This document shows positions 7,742-16,300 of a stretch of 27,730 bases of DNA, piece after piece (positions within the stretch are counted from its first letter, which is position 1; each line of letters starts with the position of its first letter). The notes under the pieces are model-generated. The model saw only the letters and a list, made by a program, of their open reading frames with translations. It searched no databases and had not been told where the DNA came from. Made by a program: the position numbers and the translations under genes. The DNA is from a virus: positions 1 to 27,730 of the IMG/VR virus record IMGVR_UViG_3300032229_000074; one strand, 5' to 3'.

Positions 7742-8249
7742 GAAATTTCAAACCATGTACGATCATCTTCTTGTGACGCGATGCGGTCGGGTTTTTACAA
7801 AAGACCGCATCAAGCACAGCTTTTCAAGAGGCAGATCTTCATATTCATGCGAGATTAAAGGCCGGGAGTTGAAGACTCGTAAAGACAAAGATGGGTACTT
7901 GAGATTCAACACAACGGTTGAAAACAAGCACATCACCTTGCTTGTTCACCGGCTGATGGCTTTTACATTTCTGTCAAAGTGTTCAGACGGCCTTGTGGTC
8001 GATCACATTGACAGAGACAAGACCAACAACAAAATTGCGAACCTTCGATACGTCAGCCACGCAATAAATACCAGAAATTCTGACCGTCACAAAATGACGG
8101 AGGAAAAAAAGGAAATGGCAGTTAAGATGAAAAATATCGGAGCATCAACGGCGGCCATTGCGAGGGCGTTGAACGTGCAATACAGCTCAGTAACTTATTA
8201 CTTTAAGTCGCTGGTTGATTGCCCGCACTTTGAGCGCAACGTCGGATAA
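7707..8249 (+). CDS. HNH homing endonuclease with C-terminal helix-turn-helix
   Basis: 180 residues. The HNH core is VHRLMAFTF (His81), VVDHIDRDKTNN (Asp99, His100, Asn107) and NLRYVSHAINTRN (from Asn112), the classic order of phage HNH homing enzymes. Residues about 146-166 (ASTAAIARALNVQYSSVTYY) form a helix-turn-helix for target recognition. The ATG at 7707 lies inside the endolysin gene, with a weak GAGG before it. Met17 has no better site. The DNA is AT-richer than its neighbours, fitting recent arrival. After the HTH the frame runs into KSLVDCPHFERN, which resembles an M15 endolysin C-terminus and not HNH sequence, so the last 13 or so residues are probably captured endolysin coding sequence. 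Confidence 0.85.
   Translation: MENQSLEESHLEKFQTMYDHLLVTRCGRVFTKDRIKHSFSRGRSSYSCEIKGRELKTRKDKDGYLRFNTTVENKHITLLVHRLMAFTFLSKCSDGLVVDHIDRDKTNNKIANLRYVSHAINTRNSDRHKMTEEKKEMAVKMKNIGASTAAIARALNVQYSSVTYYFKSLVDCPHFERNVG
8202..8249 (+). pseudogene. Probable displaced 3' end of the endolysin gene
   Basis: In the HNH frame these 15 codons read FKSLVDCPHFERNVG then stop. This parallels the endolysin's own VTLVDTPHFSR (7667-7699) residue by residue around the second zinc His, and ends PHFER as M15 endolysins commonly do. DNA identity between the two is low outside conserved codons, so it is not a fresh duplication. The natural stop is 11 bases before the next gene, with normal late-gene spacing. Best read as the original 3' end left behind when the HNH gene inserted. 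Confidence 0.6.
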
Positions 8250-8260
8250 CGGAGAACAAC

Positions 8261-8896
8261 ATGACAGTCGCCGCCGTAATGACGTATGACTCGCTGGTCG
8301 ACGACATCCAGACTTATTTGGAGCGTACCGACCAGCAGACTCTGGACAAAATCCCCCAGTTCATCATGCTGGCGGAACAGATCATTGCGTCTGAGATCAA
8401 ATTTCTCGGCAACTTGGTGGTGGTCACGAGCAACATGGTTCAGGCCGCAAACGTCATTGCAAAGCCTGCAAGATGGCGCAAGACGGTCTCAATGAACGTG
8501 ACAGTGGCAGGCAAGCGCCAGCCCGTCTTGCTGCGCACCTACGAGTACATCCGGGAATATTGGCCAGACCCTGCGTCAACGGATGTGCCGAAGTTCTTTT
8601 GCGACTACGATTACGAGCACTGGCTGGTTGGTCCCACGCCGACTTTGGCTTATGCCTACGAGGTGCTGTACTACGAGCGCGTGCAGCCGCTTGATTCAAG
8701 CAACCAGTCGAATTGGTTCACGCAGTACGCCCCCCAGGCGCTGCTTTATGGCTCCCTGTTGCAGGCCATGCCGTTTCTCAAGAACGACGAGCGCATGCCA
8801 ATGTGGCAGGGTAACTATGACCGCATCATCCAAGTCCTGAAGGAAGAAAACCTCACCAGGGTGGCTGACCGTCAGGCAATTGCAAGGGATTCATAA
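8261..8896 (+). CDS. Phage adaptor protein (head-tail connector type)
   Basis: 211 residues with GGAG before ATG. The N-terminus YDSLVDDIQTYLERTD, then IPQFIMLAEQIIASEIKFLG, and the later YEVLYYERVQPL-x8-WFTQYAPQALLYGSLLQA match, from memory, the phage SU10-like adaptor family found between portal and nozzle in podovirus tails. It is an all-helical bundle plus a beta region. The C-terminal 'yy.r..pL....n W....p..Ll.a.l..a' layout parallels that of the fragment at the start of the window, so two adaptor-like proteins may be encoded. It overlaps the next start by one base (TAATG). Confidence 0.7.
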   Translation: MTVAAVMTYDSLVDDIQTYLERTDQQTLDKIPQFIMLAEQIIASEIKFLGNLVVVTSNMVQAANVIAKPARWRKTVSMNVTVAGKRQPVLLRTYEYIREYWPDPASTDVPKFFCDYDYEHWLVGPTPTLAYAYEVLYYERVQPLDSSNQSNWFTQYAPQALLYGSLLQAMPFLKNDERMPMWQGNYDRIIQVLKEENLTRVADRQAIARDS

Positions 8897-10131
8897 TGAG
8901 CTTTACCTCGCCCTTCAGCGGAAATGTGATCCAGCCGACGGACGTTTCGTTCCGTGCGATCACCCTGAGCGTCACCACAACCTTGTCATGGCCGATCAAC
9001 GGCAGCGACACGGACAATGCTGCCGCAAGGATCATGAACGTCACGGCCACTGCGGGCAGCCTGCTGCTTCAGATGCCCCCGGCAAATCAGGCATCTGTTG
9101 GCCAGGATGCGCTGATTCGGAACGTGGGGGCGACCACCTTCACGGTGGCTGACTATGTTGGCAACACCATAGTCTCTGTTGCGTCCGGCGAGGCCAAGTA
9201 CATCTACATCACCACCAACGCCAACACGGCTGGCACCTGGGGAATCATCTCCTTTGGTGTTGGAAGCTCAAGCGCTGATGCGGCAACCCTTGCCGGTTTT
9301 GGCTTAAAAGCTGTCACAACGACCCTGAACCAATCCCACACCGTTCAGACCTTTTCAAACACTTACACGGCCATCGCTTCTGACCGGGCTGCGTCTTACG
9401 TTTGGACGGGCGGATCTGGATCTCTCGGAATTACTTCAGCCTCCACTTTGGGCAACGACTGGTTCTTCATGATCCGCAACGGCGGGACTGGAACTCTTAC
9501 GATAACGCCTGCCTCTGGCTTGATCAACGGACTGGCCTCAATTGCCCTTCAGCCTGGGGACTCTGCAATCATTGTTTGTTCTGGAGCAGCCTTTTTTACG
9601 GTTGGCCTTGGCCGCAACACGGAGTTCAACTTTACTCAGTTGACAAAAGCGGTGGTCTCTGGCTCCTACACGCTTACATCGGCTGAAGCGGCAAACGTGG
9701 TGCAGAAGTACACCGGAACACTCACAGCAAACGTCACGGTAACCCTTCCCCAGACGGTTCAGGTGTACTACATCACAAACCAGACAAATGGAGGCATAGG
9801 ACCTTACTCAATTACGTTTACCACAGGTTCTGGCGGCGGTACTGCGAGTGTGCCCGCAGGCCAGCAGGTGATCTTGCTGTGCGACTCGGTCAACTTGCTT
9901 AACGCCACCACGATTGCAGCGGGCGCGGCAAACATTTCTCTTGTTGATGGTACGGCTGGTGCGCCATCTTTAAACTTTGGGTCAGAGACAAATACTGGTA
10001 TTTTCCGACCCGGTTCGGGTGAGTTTGGGCTTGCTGTTCTGGGTATTGAAATGCTTGCACTCAGTGCCACTGGGGTGACCGTGCCGGGGACTGGTATTTT
10101 CACTGGCGGCGTTTCTGGCGGTACGTTCTAA
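8896..10131 (+). CDS. Beta-rich tail protein, fibre- or nozzle-associated
   Basis: 411 residues, Thr/Gly/Ala rich, with no long helices. It opens MSFTSPFSGNVIQPTDVSFR, then ITLSVTTTLSWPING, then LLLQMPPANQASVGQDALIRNVG. I recall this string from short tail proteins encoded beside nozzle genes in aquatic phages. Two later blocks (about 155-235 and 250-335) repeat a beta-sandwich theme ending in a Gly-rich turn. The C-terminal part, with LNFGSETNTGIFRPGSGEFG, resembles fibre repeats. Position between adaptor and nozzle genes supports a structural tail role such as a short fibre or tail-hub component. The exact place in the particle is unknown. Confidence 0.65.
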   Translation: MSFTSPFSGNVIQPTDVSFRAITLSVTTTLSWPINGSDTDNAAARIMNVTATAGSLLLQMPPANQASVGQDALIRNVGATTFTVADYVGNTIVSVASGEAKYIYITTNANTAGTWGIISFGVGSSSADAATLAGFGLKAVTTTLNQSHTVQTFSNTYTAIASDRAASYVWTGGSGSLGITSASTLGNDWFFMIRNGGTGTLTITPASGLINGLASIALQPGDSAIIVCSGAAFFTVGLGRNTEFNFTQLTKAVVSGSYTLTSAEAANVVQKYTGTLTANVTVTLPQTVQVYYITNQTNGGIGPYSITFTTGSGGGTASVPAGQQVILLCDSVNLLNATTIAAGAANISLVDGTAGAPSLNFGSETNTGIFRPGSGEFGLAVLGIEMLALSATGVTVPGTGIFTGGVSGGTF

Positions 10132-13122
10132 ATGGGACAGAAAGTCTTCTCAGTTGACACGCTGCCGGGCATCCAGCGGGATGGCACGGTGTACGACAAA
10201 ACCGTCTACAACGATGGCGAGTGGGTACGCTTTCAGCGTGGGCGACCCAGAAAGATGGGCGGTTACCGAGTGATATCAGGCAACCTGAATGGCCCATCAA
10301 GGGGCATTTGGGTCAACCCGCAAAACTCGTTGACCACAATTTTTAGCGGCTACAACAACGGTCTTCAGTCGCTGGTGATTGACAACAACGGTATTGGTGT
10401 CAACGCCAACAACTTTACGCTGTCAAACTTTACGCAATCAAATTTGAACTTGTGGCAGTTTGATGGTTTTTACGATGTCACGGGCGCTGGCGTCCAGGCC
10501 ATCGTTGCCCACCCAGGGCAGAACCTTGCTGCAATCGACAGCACGGTAGACACCCCGGTGCTGTCTGGTGACATCAATGGTTTGACCATGTCACAAATCG
10601 GCGTCTTCCAAGAGACTGGCGCATACCTGAACTCCACCACCTCGGTCACACTGCCGCAGGCAAACTCATTGATCGGGGCCGGTCAAACCGTCACCGGAAC
10701 CGGCATACCGGGAAGCACCACCGTGGTGTCGAAGGTGGACGCCTCCGATATTTTGGCCGGGGTGTCAATCACTGGAGTTGCCGGAACGCTTTCCTGCACC
10801 GCAACCTCTGGGCTTTTTGTTGGCCAGTCGGTGACCGTCTCTGGCGTCCAAGGCTCTCAGGCGCTGGCAAGCGTGGCCATCACTGGGACGGGTGGAACAT
10901 TCTCCTGCACGGCCACCACGGGCCTGTACGTTGACCAGCCGGTGTACGTCACAGGGACGCAAGCCGGAACCGCCTTGGCTGCTGTAGCGGTTACGGGAAC
11001 GGCTGGGCAATGCTCCTGCACGGCTGTGAATGGTTTGTTCATCGGCCAAGCCGTAGTGGTTTCTGGAACTTTGACCGGTACTGCAACAGGCATTGTTTCT
11101 GGGTTCACCTATTACATCATTGCAACTGATGGAACCTCGACGTTCACACTGTCGGCCACCCCAGGCGGGACGGCCTTGACGACGACTGCCGGGACTACCA
11201 CCGGCCTGACGTTCACGGTGCAGCTTTTCACGGGCGTTACCTCCGGGGCGACGTACTACATCACGGCGACGAACGGGACTTCTACGTTCACCCTGTCGCG
11301 GGAGATCGGCGGGTCAGCGATCAGCACGGCCACCAACAGCCTGACGGGCCTGACGTTCTCCGTTCCGAAGGCAACCGGCCTCACATCGGGCACGACGTAC
11401 TACATCATCGCCACCAACTACTCGACGACCTTCACCCTGTCGGCAACCAGTGGCGGCGCGGCAATCACCACCATCGTCAATGCAACCACTGGGTTGGTAT
11501 TCACGCTTGGGCTGTACACCAAGGTGGTGATCTCCAATGCGGCGACGGCCAACGGCCAGTCAACCCTGACTTTCAACAACAACATCTCGGTGTCTGGAGG
11601 ACTTGTGTCCCTGCACCCTTATCTGTTCGTGTACGGAAACAACGGGCTGATCCAAAACTGCTCGGCTGGCAACACCAACGACTGGGTGTCTCCTGACGCC
11701 AATGCGACCAATGTAGCCACCGGAAAGGTTGTCCAAGGGCTACCCGTCAGGGGCGGCTCAAACGCGCCTTCTGGGCTGTTCTGGAGCCTTGACAGCCTGA
11801 TCCGAGTGTCCTACATCGGTGGTGCGGGCACGCCCCCGCAATTTTGGCGGTACGACATCATCAGCAGCCAGTCTTCCATCCTTTCGAGCCAGTCGGCTAT
11901 TGAGTACGACGGCATCTATTACTGGTGCGGTGTTGACCGGTTTCTTCTCTACAACGGTGTGGTGAAGGAGATCCCGAACACGATGAACCAGAATTATTTT
12001 TTCGACAACCTGAACTACGCCCAACGCCAAAAGGTCTGGGTGACCAAAGTTCCGAGGTTCGGAGAGATCTGGTGGTTTTACCCTCGTGGGGATGCGACGG
12101 AATGCACTGATGCGATCATCTACAACGTGCGGGAGAACGTCTGGTATGACGCTGGAGAGGCTCTTGGTGCCCGCATATCTGCAGGGTATTTCTCGCAGGT
12201 GTTTGCGTTTCCCGTGGCGGCTGACTGGGATGCCAGCGAGGCAGAGGTGGTTTTCACTCAGACAATGACGCTGGTTAATACAAGCGCCTTGATCTACCTC
12301 AGCACCTACAACACACAGGTTCAAGTCGGTCAGGTGATTAGCGGCACGGGTATTCCTACGAATACGAAGGTCACCGCCATCACAACGAGCAACATTGATA
12401 CGCTTGGTGCGATCACCCCTGGATCAGGGTACGTCGACTATACTTACACAAACGTGCCGTTGACTCTTGGCGCTGGAGAAAACGCAAGGGCAACCATCGT
12501 TGTTTCTGGTGGAGCGGTCACATCCGTCACCATCACGAACAGGGGCGCTGGCTACCAAGTTGGAGACTCCCTAAGTGCCAGCAACGCAAACCTTGGCGGC
12601 ACGGGGTCAGGCTTTGCTGTGCTTGTGTCGGCAATTTATGCTCAGGCCATTTTGATGTCGAATGCCGCCACAGCCGGTGGGTCAACCTCTCTGACGTTCT
12701 CCACCCAGGCGGGTTTGGTCAGGATTTTCCAAAACGAGATTGGCACTGACGCAGTGGACGGCCAGAACGTTTTGGCCATCCGCAGCTACTTTGAGACCAG
12801 CGACCTCAGTTTGACCGCTGGAGGGCCGTCTCAGACCGCCGTAGAGGGTGCAAACCGCTGGCTGCGCATTGAGCGAATTGAGCCAGTCTTCTTGCAGCAG
12901 GGCGAGATGTCTGTGGTGGTCACCGGCAGGCCATTTGCCCAGGGTGAGGACAAGGAGTCTGACCCTTACGTCTTTGGCCCGAACATCGGCAAGATTGACA
13001 TGAGGGAGCAGCGCCGTGAGTTGCGGCTTCGGTTTATTTCTGATGTGGCCGGTGGGGACTACCAGCTTGGCCGACTGCTCCTGAACGCCGAGATTGGCGA
13101 CGTAAGGCCCTATGGCCCTTAA
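10132..13122 (+). CDS. Nozzle-like tail protein with inserted repeat modules
   Basis: 996 residues. A beta-propeller-like body (about 1-160, 470-703 and 860-996) includes DTLPGIQRDGTVYDKTVYNDGEW at the start, SGLFWSLDSLIRVSYIGG, GIYYWCGVDRFLLYNGVVKEI and VWYDAGEALGARISAGYF, then LRIERIEPVFLQQGEMSV near the end. This fits P22 gp10-like or SU10-like nozzle proteins that close the tail channel. Two foreign-looking insertions interrupt it: residues about 165-480, holding three 37-residue and three 48-residue repeats, and residues about 707-858, holding a YTNVPLT / GGAVTSVTITNRGAGY module. Both insertions begin with an SGTGIP-type border and end with SNAATAxGxSxLTF. Annotation as nozzle is by family memory. 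Confidence 0.7.
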   Translation: MGQKVFSVDTLPGIQRDGTVYDKTVYNDGEWVRFQRGRPRKMGGYRVISGNLNGPSRGIWVNPQNSLTTIFSGYNNGLQSLVIDNNGIGVNANNFTLSNFTQSNLNLWQFDGFYDVTGAGVQAIVAHPGQNLAAIDSTVDTPVLSGDINGLTMSQIGVFQETGAYLNSTTSVTLPQANSLIGAGQTVTGTGIPGSTTVVSKVDASDILAGVSITGVAGTLSCTATSGLFVGQSVTVSGVQGSQALASVAITGTGGTFSCTATTGLYVDQPVYVTGTQAGTALAAVAVTGTAGQCSCTAVNGLFIGQAVVVSGTLTGTATGIVSGFTYYIIATDGTSTFTLSATPGGTALTTTAGTTTGLTFTVQLFTGVTSGATYYITATNGTSTFTLSREIGGSAISTATNSLTGLTFSVPKATGLTSGTTYYIIATNYSTTFTLSATSGGAAITTIVNATTGLVFTLGLYTKVVISNAATANGQSTLTFNNNISVSGGLVSLHPYLFVYGNNGLIQNCSAGNTNDWVSPDANATNVATGKVVQGLPVRGGSNAPSGLFWSLDSLIRVSYIGGAGTPPQFWRYDIISSQSSILSSQSAIEYDGIYYWCGVDRFLLYNGVVKEIPNTMNQNYFFDNLNYAQRQKVWVTKVPRFGEIWWFYPRGDATECTDAIIYNVRENVWYDAGEALGARISAGYFSQVFAFPVAADWDASEAEVVFTQTMTLVNTSALIYLSTYNTQVQVGQVISGTGIPTNTKVTAITTSNIDTLGAITPGSGYVDYTYTNVPLTLGAGENARATIVVSGGAVTSVTITNRGAGYQVGDSLSASNANLGGTGSGFAVLVSAIYAQAILMSNAATAGGSTSLTFSTQAGLVRIFQNEIGTDAVDGQNVLAIRSYFETSDLSLTAGGPSQTAVEGANRWLRIERIEPVFLQQGEMSVVVTGRPFAQGEDKESDPYVFGPNIGKIDMREQRRELRLRFISDVAGGDYQLGRLLLNAEIGDVRPYGP
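10762..11085 (+). repeat. Three 37-residue tandem repeats in the nozzle gene
   Basis: Units at 10762-10872, 10873-10983 and 10984-11085 (last one short). Each carries the core ITGxxGTxSCTAxxGLxVxQ, and the conserved Cys falls at residues 222, 259 and 296, an exact 37-residue (111-bp) period. Confidence 0.9.
11086..11517 (+). repeat. Three 48-residue tandem repeats in the nozzle gene
   Basis: Units at 11086-11229, 11230-11373 and 11374-11517. Each carries TSGxTYYIxATNGTSTFTLS and ends TGLTFTV. The Tyr-Tyr pair starts at residues 327, 375 and 423, an exact 48-residue (144-bp) period. The second unit is GC-richer than its neighbours. Confidence 0.9.
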
Positions 13123-13372
13123 TCCTGCGCTGGTGTATGACCCGAGGTATCACACGTTTGAGTCGTGGGCATCGCTCATGGTGGAGTTGTACGCTGCCCA
13201 GCAGTTGATCATTCCTGACCCTCAGACCGACTGGAAGACCTGGGGCAACGGGTTGGGTGCGATTGACGTTTTTGCGAACGAGGCGTTGCCGAGGACTGAG
13301 GAATTCGACAACTGGTTTGACTGGGCCGCAGCATTGGTGAATGCTGTAAATCCTGCGCCGCAGTCAACTTAA
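13112..13372 (+). CDS. Small conserved protein downstream of the nozzle gene
   Basis: 86 residues; the ATG lies inside the end of the nozzle gene (11-base overlap). The sequence is helical, with many aromatics: YDPRYHTFESWASLMVELYA, then the turn IPDPQTDWKTWGNGLGAIDVF, then FDNWFDWAAALVNAV. I recall small proteins of this kind directly after nozzle-type genes in podovirus-like aquatic phages, always unnamed. No catalytic motif, signal peptide or membrane helix is visible. A virion assembly or minor tail role is inferred from the conserved position only. Confidence 0.6.
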   Translation: MALNPALVYDPRYHTFESWASLMVELYAAQQLIIPDPQTDWKTWGNGLGAIDVFANEALPRTEEFDNWFDWAAALVNAVNPAPQST

Positions 13373-13384
13373 AGGTGAATTGAC

Positions 13385-16300
13385 ATGCCTGGATACAGTG
13401 GAGCAGGAGCGGGTTTCAAGAAGCCTTTTACGCCAGATCAAATTCCTGGCTTAAAGCAGGCCGCTGGAGAGGCATCGGGGCGGGCGTACCCAGAGATTAT
13501 TGCCACCAGCGTTGACATGTATGGTAACGAATTAGAAACGGGGCCAAGCGGAAGATACTATGTCAATGTACGAACTGGCGAAGGCGATTATGACTATAAA
13601 CGAGTTATTGTAGACCCACAAGACATAGTTTACAAAAACGAGGAAGTTTATGATCCATGGGGCGGCGGTGTTGATTATGAAGGCAGTGGCATTGGAGCAT
13701 ACAGAACTCAAAAAGTAGGGTATTCAACAGGCCAAAGCATAATTGACAAGGCAATGGCAGACCCACTGAGTTGGGTTGCAAGCAATGTTAATTTTAGTGG
13801 CCTTGGACACGGTGGTGATTTCACCGCTCTTGACGAGCAGATGAAGTTTTTGAAGGACAACAAGTACGACCTGTCCTCGCTGCCAAACCAAGGGGCAGTA
13901 AATCAGTACAACCTAACTAAGCAGATTCTTGACCAAGGCACAACCAGCAAGTGGTCAGGTCAAGGCTACGGTACAACCGACATTAATGCTCCTATTGAAA
14001 ACGCCAAGGTCATGGCGGGGATGCTTGCAAACACGGGCATCACAGACATTAAAGACTTTGGCAAGTTTAATGGCGTGGTGAGTCGTCAACTTACCAATGT
14101 CCAACTCAAAGACCCAGTAGACCCGTCAAAGGGGTATGTGTATCCGGAAGTCGCTAACGATGAATTTACCGGAAAAATGCTTGATGTTCCAAAAGACGTT
14201 CAAGTAAGAGATGTTCAAGTTGGGTATACGCCCGAAGACTCATACATACTCAAGCAGGCCGACATTCCTATATACGGGGAAACCTTCGGCAACAAGGTTA
14301 CAAAGCAGTCGTTTGTTGATGCCCAGAACTACAACATGGCGCAGGGCAACATCTTCAGCGGAACATACATTGGGCATGGCCGCACTAACTATGGCGTTCA
14401 GTTCGCTGCTGACGGCACACCCTACTTCTACACGCAATTTGGAGGCGATACCAGCAGCATGGCTGACATCGCCCCGATCATCTCATTTCTTGCTGCTATT
14501 CCAACCCCATTGCAGCCCTTCGCAGCAGCCGCCAATGCGCTGATTTCGATTGACAATGGCAACATCCTTGGTGGACTTGCGTCACTTGCAGGGATACCGG
14601 GCGTCAGTGAGGCGGCTGGTGCTGCTGGTCTTGCCAACGTCGCCACGGCAATTAAGACGGCCAATCAGGTCGTCAACTTAGTCAACGCCATCGAAACTGG
14701 CAACGTCATGGCAATTGCCACTTCCGCTGCCGGAATGCTTGGTGTCAATACCGGCTCCATGCAGATTGGCGACACTGGCCTGACGGTGTCTGACGCCATG
14801 AAGGCGGTCAATCTTGTCAAGGCCATAGAGAGCGAAGACCCGACTGCCATATTTAAAGCAGCAGTGGGTTTTGGAACTGCTCCAAACATTCAGAAGGCCC
14901 TGAACAGCCCGACCACAACGCTTGATGCTGATGGCCAAAGGGTTGCAGATGTTGTTGACACCAACTTTGTGGCCGATCTGGTTGACCCCAACTCTGAGAA
15001 CTTTCTTGGAGGCGCAGAGGAGTCTCTGGGCACCACTTTGGCGGCGGCCCCGGACAACGTCAAAAGTTTTGACACTGTTTTGTCTGGGTTGAAAAATTTT
15101 GGCAGCAAGTTTTTGGGCACTGGACAGCAGGACTTGGCGTCCTTGCAGCCGACTTCTGGCGACCTTGTTGGCCCCACCTACACGCCAGAGAACATCGGTG
15201 ACGTGGGGAACTTGCTTTCTGGCTCATCTGCGAATGTTGCCGGTGGATCAAACCTTGTGGACTTGGCCGCGATAGAACGCGCAAGGGGTCAGGTAACGCT
15301 GGGTGACATTCAGGGCAATGTGATTGACCTGACCAATGTTGCCCCTGGCGGCACTCTTCCAGAGGTCATAGTCGGCGGCACATCCAAAGAAGATGTTGAC
15401 AACATACTGAAGGCCGAGGACGAGGAAGTTCAGGCCGATCTTCAAGACGCCATAAATAAATCTACGTTAGTTGGCGGCGCGGCTGAAGACACCCTCACGG
15501 CAGCCGGTGAAGACACCTTAAAAGCCACTGAGGGTGCTGACATCATCGAAGCCGATGGTGAAGACACCATAGCGTCCACCACTGGCACTGACTCAGTGAG
15601 TTCTGCCGCTGGCGACGACACAGTTAATGCAGACGCTTCAACGGACACGGCTGGCAACATAACAGATCAAATTAAAAGCCAAGAAGAAATTTTGACGACC
15701 GCTAAGGAAACTTTATCGGAAGCCAAAAAAGAGGCTTCTGATAATCTTGATTTGGCTTACTTGGCTGGAATTGTTGGAGATCCAGTCGGTCAAGCGGTAG
15801 CGGAATACAAAGCTGAAAAAGCGCAAGAAGTGGTGGCGGAGCAGAAAGAAATTATTGCCAGTACCGTTACAGTTATTGAGGAACTCAAAAAAGAAGAAGT
15901 CAACAATTTACTGAATGACACGCTTATCGGCGGTCTGGGCAATGACGCCTTGTTGGACGAGATTGGGGCATCTACTCTTGTAGGCGGGCTTGGTGATGAC
16001 ACACTGATTGTTGCTGATGGCGCTGACACCACAAACGGCGGTCTGGTTGACGACGCTTTGATTGGTGATGTTGTTGACACTTTAGTTGGCGCAACGGGTG
16101 CTGACACCCTAAGTGGCGGTGTGGGTGAAGACACTTCAATTGGCGGGACTGGCGAAGATACGACGGCTGGCGGGGTGCTGCTGGACACTACTGATGACGG
16201 GGCGGGCGACGACACTTTGAATGGTGGTGCGGCCACGCTTGTTGGTGGAGCTGCTGATGACGCTTTGAGCGCCGACACGGGTCAAACAACATTAGTCAGT

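Noticed and set aside
7664-8210. Group I intron interrupting the endolysin gene
   Set aside because: The HNH gene fills nearly all of the inserted length. About 40 bases upstream and almost none downstream remain, so no ribozyme core (P3-P8) fits. Splicing at any visible T/G border also gives a product two or so residues short of the usual motif spacing.
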